From Liolophura sinensis (taxonomy: Eukaryota > Mollusca > Polyplacophora > Chitonida > Chitonidae): a DNA stretch of 64,000 bases. The translations under genes were made by a program, and so were the position numbers. The notes below the pieces were generated by a model. The model ran no database searches, had not been told where the DNA came from, and saw only the letters and a program-made list of their open reading frames with translations. Positions within the stretch are counted from its first letter, which is position 1. The number at the start of each line of letters is the position of its first letter. Shown piece after piece: positions 61,979 through 64,000 of this stretch. The DNA lies in the NCBI RefSeq assembly GCF_032854445.1, contig NC_088301.1, positions 36,443,187 through 36,507,186 of the forward strand. Direction: 5' to 3'.

Positions 61979-64000
61979 CTGTAATCAACAGGACATCAGT
62001 TAGTTACAGAAGAACACAGACATATCATATACATGTAAAAGGGTTTAGCAAAAAAAATGTATACATTAGTCTGTATTGGCAGGTCAGCCACAGATTGATT
62101 TCAAATTACCTATAGTTTATTTGTCCAGTAAATCTGTGGATACTTTCACTTTCCGGTATATCAAAGATCTGTGTTGTTTGTTGTGTGTTTTAAAGCAAAC
62201 TGTCTGAATTTTTCCTCAGTAGTTTCACACTACCAGGGCTTTCATTTCATTTTCCATTAGTACTGTACTGTGAAATAGTAGCCAGCTTCCTGGCAGATAA
62301 TTAAATGAAGTAAAATAGGAGCTTAGATGGCTATATTCACAAAATTTAAACAAAGGATCAGGCTGCAGGTAGCTGGTAACCGCTTTCTATTAACCGCCTG
62401 CACTATGGATTGATACTAGTAAAGATCTGATACAAGAGTTATATCTAGCTATAAATATGGTAGGCCTCTTGGCTATTTTGGTAATTTTGGTTCTGGCAGA
62501 CTCTTAGACACCTGCAGCTTAGACAGATTTGGAAATCAAAGGGAGAAGCTGATTTGTAACAGTGAATCACATCCGCCCTTTTTACTTCAGTCGCCCTTTT
62601 TTGCATGTGTGTAAATTGTATGGTGTAGTTCTGACACTCATGAGGCAGATGTATTTCTGACCTGCCAGTGTGAAAGAGCAGTGTGGGTAAACTGCTGTTA
62701 TTTGTTGCATGGGGAAAATGGTTTGTCCCCATTGGTGTGGGTACAGCATGTAGGGCGTGATGAATGTGTTTTCAAATGCGGGCGATTGTTCCACAGAGAT
62801 CTGTAGCTTATGTGTTGATTGATGAGAGCTATGTAATGGAGATGTGTCGCAGCCTGAGATAATGCTTATGGAGATAACTAAAAATGTGTTTGGGATAGAA
62901 ACTATTGTAGGCACTATACAGATTTCTCTGTTCGTCTTGACCTCTTTAAATCTCATTTTTGCCCAAAGATGCTCCCTATACATGTATATGTGTAATGTAA
63001 AAGTTTCTATATTTATTATGCTGTTGGAGTGTTTGCAAAGCCCAGGTTGATGACACCTATGGCTTTATTCACACCAAATGTTGGTGAAATATATTTGAAA
63101 TATACTTCGTTCAAGGTTTACCTGTGCATCAATTTCTGCCATGGACTGAATCTGTAAACATGAATTTTCTCCAATGTGACAAATAAGCTGAGCAATCCTT
63201 TGTCACAAATTGGGTGATTAATGAAAATTACAGGTATGTCTTGCTGTTTTATGAACAATAAACCTACACCATGTTGTATTCTAAATCTGCTTAGTGCAAA
63301 TAATTGTCACCCCTTAAATAATAGTACATCTGTTTTGACCTGATTTTGAAATGGTAAGACCTGAATGCTGCCTTTTTGTGAATGATTTTTGACATTAGTG
63401 AATTTGTTTTCTTGCTTTAAGCTTGTGTTGGTAAGGATAATGCCACAGGATGTCTGGAACTGGGGTTGACATCTACTTATGATGATGAAGAAGAGGGCCC
63501 AGTATAAAACCAGTACAAGTATAAATCATCTGCTAGATTTGATTGCCAAATACATGGACAGACATTCTCATGCTGTCATCTATTAAAATATCTGTGAGCA
63601 GCTATTCCTAGATTTTTTGTATTAATAAAGTATGATGTTAGGAGTGTTTTGGCCCAAATTTTGAAGGATGAAATTATTTTGTTTTGTTTTATTTTTTTAT
63701 TTAATACATTGTCATTTTGCACATTAATATCTGTTAGTACATGTTCATGCAGGAGTGTACATGTGTGTAGCTACAGTTCATAGGTGCTGGGCAATGATGA
63801 TGCTGTATTACAGGTATTGTCCTGCCACCACTGGACACGACTCAGTCCGCACATGGATAATTGGCTAAGAGAATCAGCAGGGTTTTGGCTTCTGGCAATC
63901 AATACGACCAGGCGATGGGGAGCAAGACCTAAGCTGAACACAGGCAGGCTTGCGGAGTTTCCAACAGGCCATGAAGTAAATGCACATGTATCTGTCTCAA
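61979..64000. other. Upstream intron or flank of the SLC10 gene
   Basis: No convincing exon is seen. A 30-base segment on the minus strand (63156-63127 region) is bounded by CAG and GTAAAC and is in frame. However, 'IQSMAEIDAQ' does not resemble the helix expected before LAFGLAYFL, so it was not included. Confidence 0.4.

Noticed and set aside
63127-63156. 30-base SLC10 mini-exon on the minus strand with CAG and GTAAAC borders
   Set aside because: It is in frame, but the peptide is acidic and lacks the hydrophobic helix expected just before LAFGLAYFL in SLC10 proteins.

Overview
The window is nuclear DNA of an animal. It is AT-rich, and its genes are split by short introns with GT/AG borders. 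It also carries microsatellites, minisatellites and several copies of a tRNA-derived SINE whose body resembles repeats I associate with molluscs and brachiopods. A lophotrochozoan host is therefore my inference, not a proven assignment. No bacterial-type genes, operons or CRISPR arrays were seen.

Layout, left to right. (1) 1-10409, + strand: a two-exon SoxF (Sox7/17/18-type) transcription factor. A TATA box lies near 597 and a 7.7-kb intron splits the HMG box. The intron holds an 802-bp foldback element and a perfect 40-bp hairpin. (2) 10410-28900: gene-poor DNA with TA arrays, two long and one partial copy of an unclassified dispersed repeat, a 38-bp tandem array, a 200-N gap lying beside an inverted repeat, a SINE fragment and a GC-rich island. 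(3) 28901-33668, - strand: a ten-coding-exon gene rebuilt from splice sites. It encodes a 412-residue type I membrane protein with a signal peptide, a ZP (zona pellucida) module, a furin-type RKKR site, one transmembrane helix and a short tail. A TATA box sits at about 33694-33701. (4) 33702-39744: intergenic, with a 42-bp palindrome at the end of a long TA array, an inverted pair of dispersed-repeat copies, a SINE and a possible reverse-transcriptase relic. (5) 39745-49579, - strand: a complete TRIM23 (ARD1) gene with ten coding exons and 584 residues. Its parts are RING, two B-boxes, a coiled coil and a C-terminal ARF GTPase. Its introns carry three SINEs, a 1-kb minisatellite and a 23-bp minisatellite. 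(6) 49682-49727, + strand: the first coding exon of TRAPPC13, head to head with TRIM23 with 102 bp between the two start codons. (7) 49728-60421: no recognisable exons, but two diverged copies of a roughly 1.2-1.35-kb repeat in opposite orientation. (8) 60422-61978, - strand: the last two coding exons of an SLC10-family (P3/SLC10A3-like) transporter. Its 5' part was not found up to 64000.

The genes do not form a functional cluster: a developmental transcription factor, a surface ZP protein, a ubiquitin ligase/GTPase, a trafficking-complex subunit and a membrane transporter. The one arrangement that looks functional is the shared TRIM23/TRAPPC13 promoter, which as I recall is also head to head in humans. 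I see no convincing undescribed system. The most useful leads are the ZP gene, the isolated TRAPPC13 exon with an opposite-strand gene downstream, the glutamine at the TRIM23 GTPase catalytic position, and the inverted or foldback repeats.
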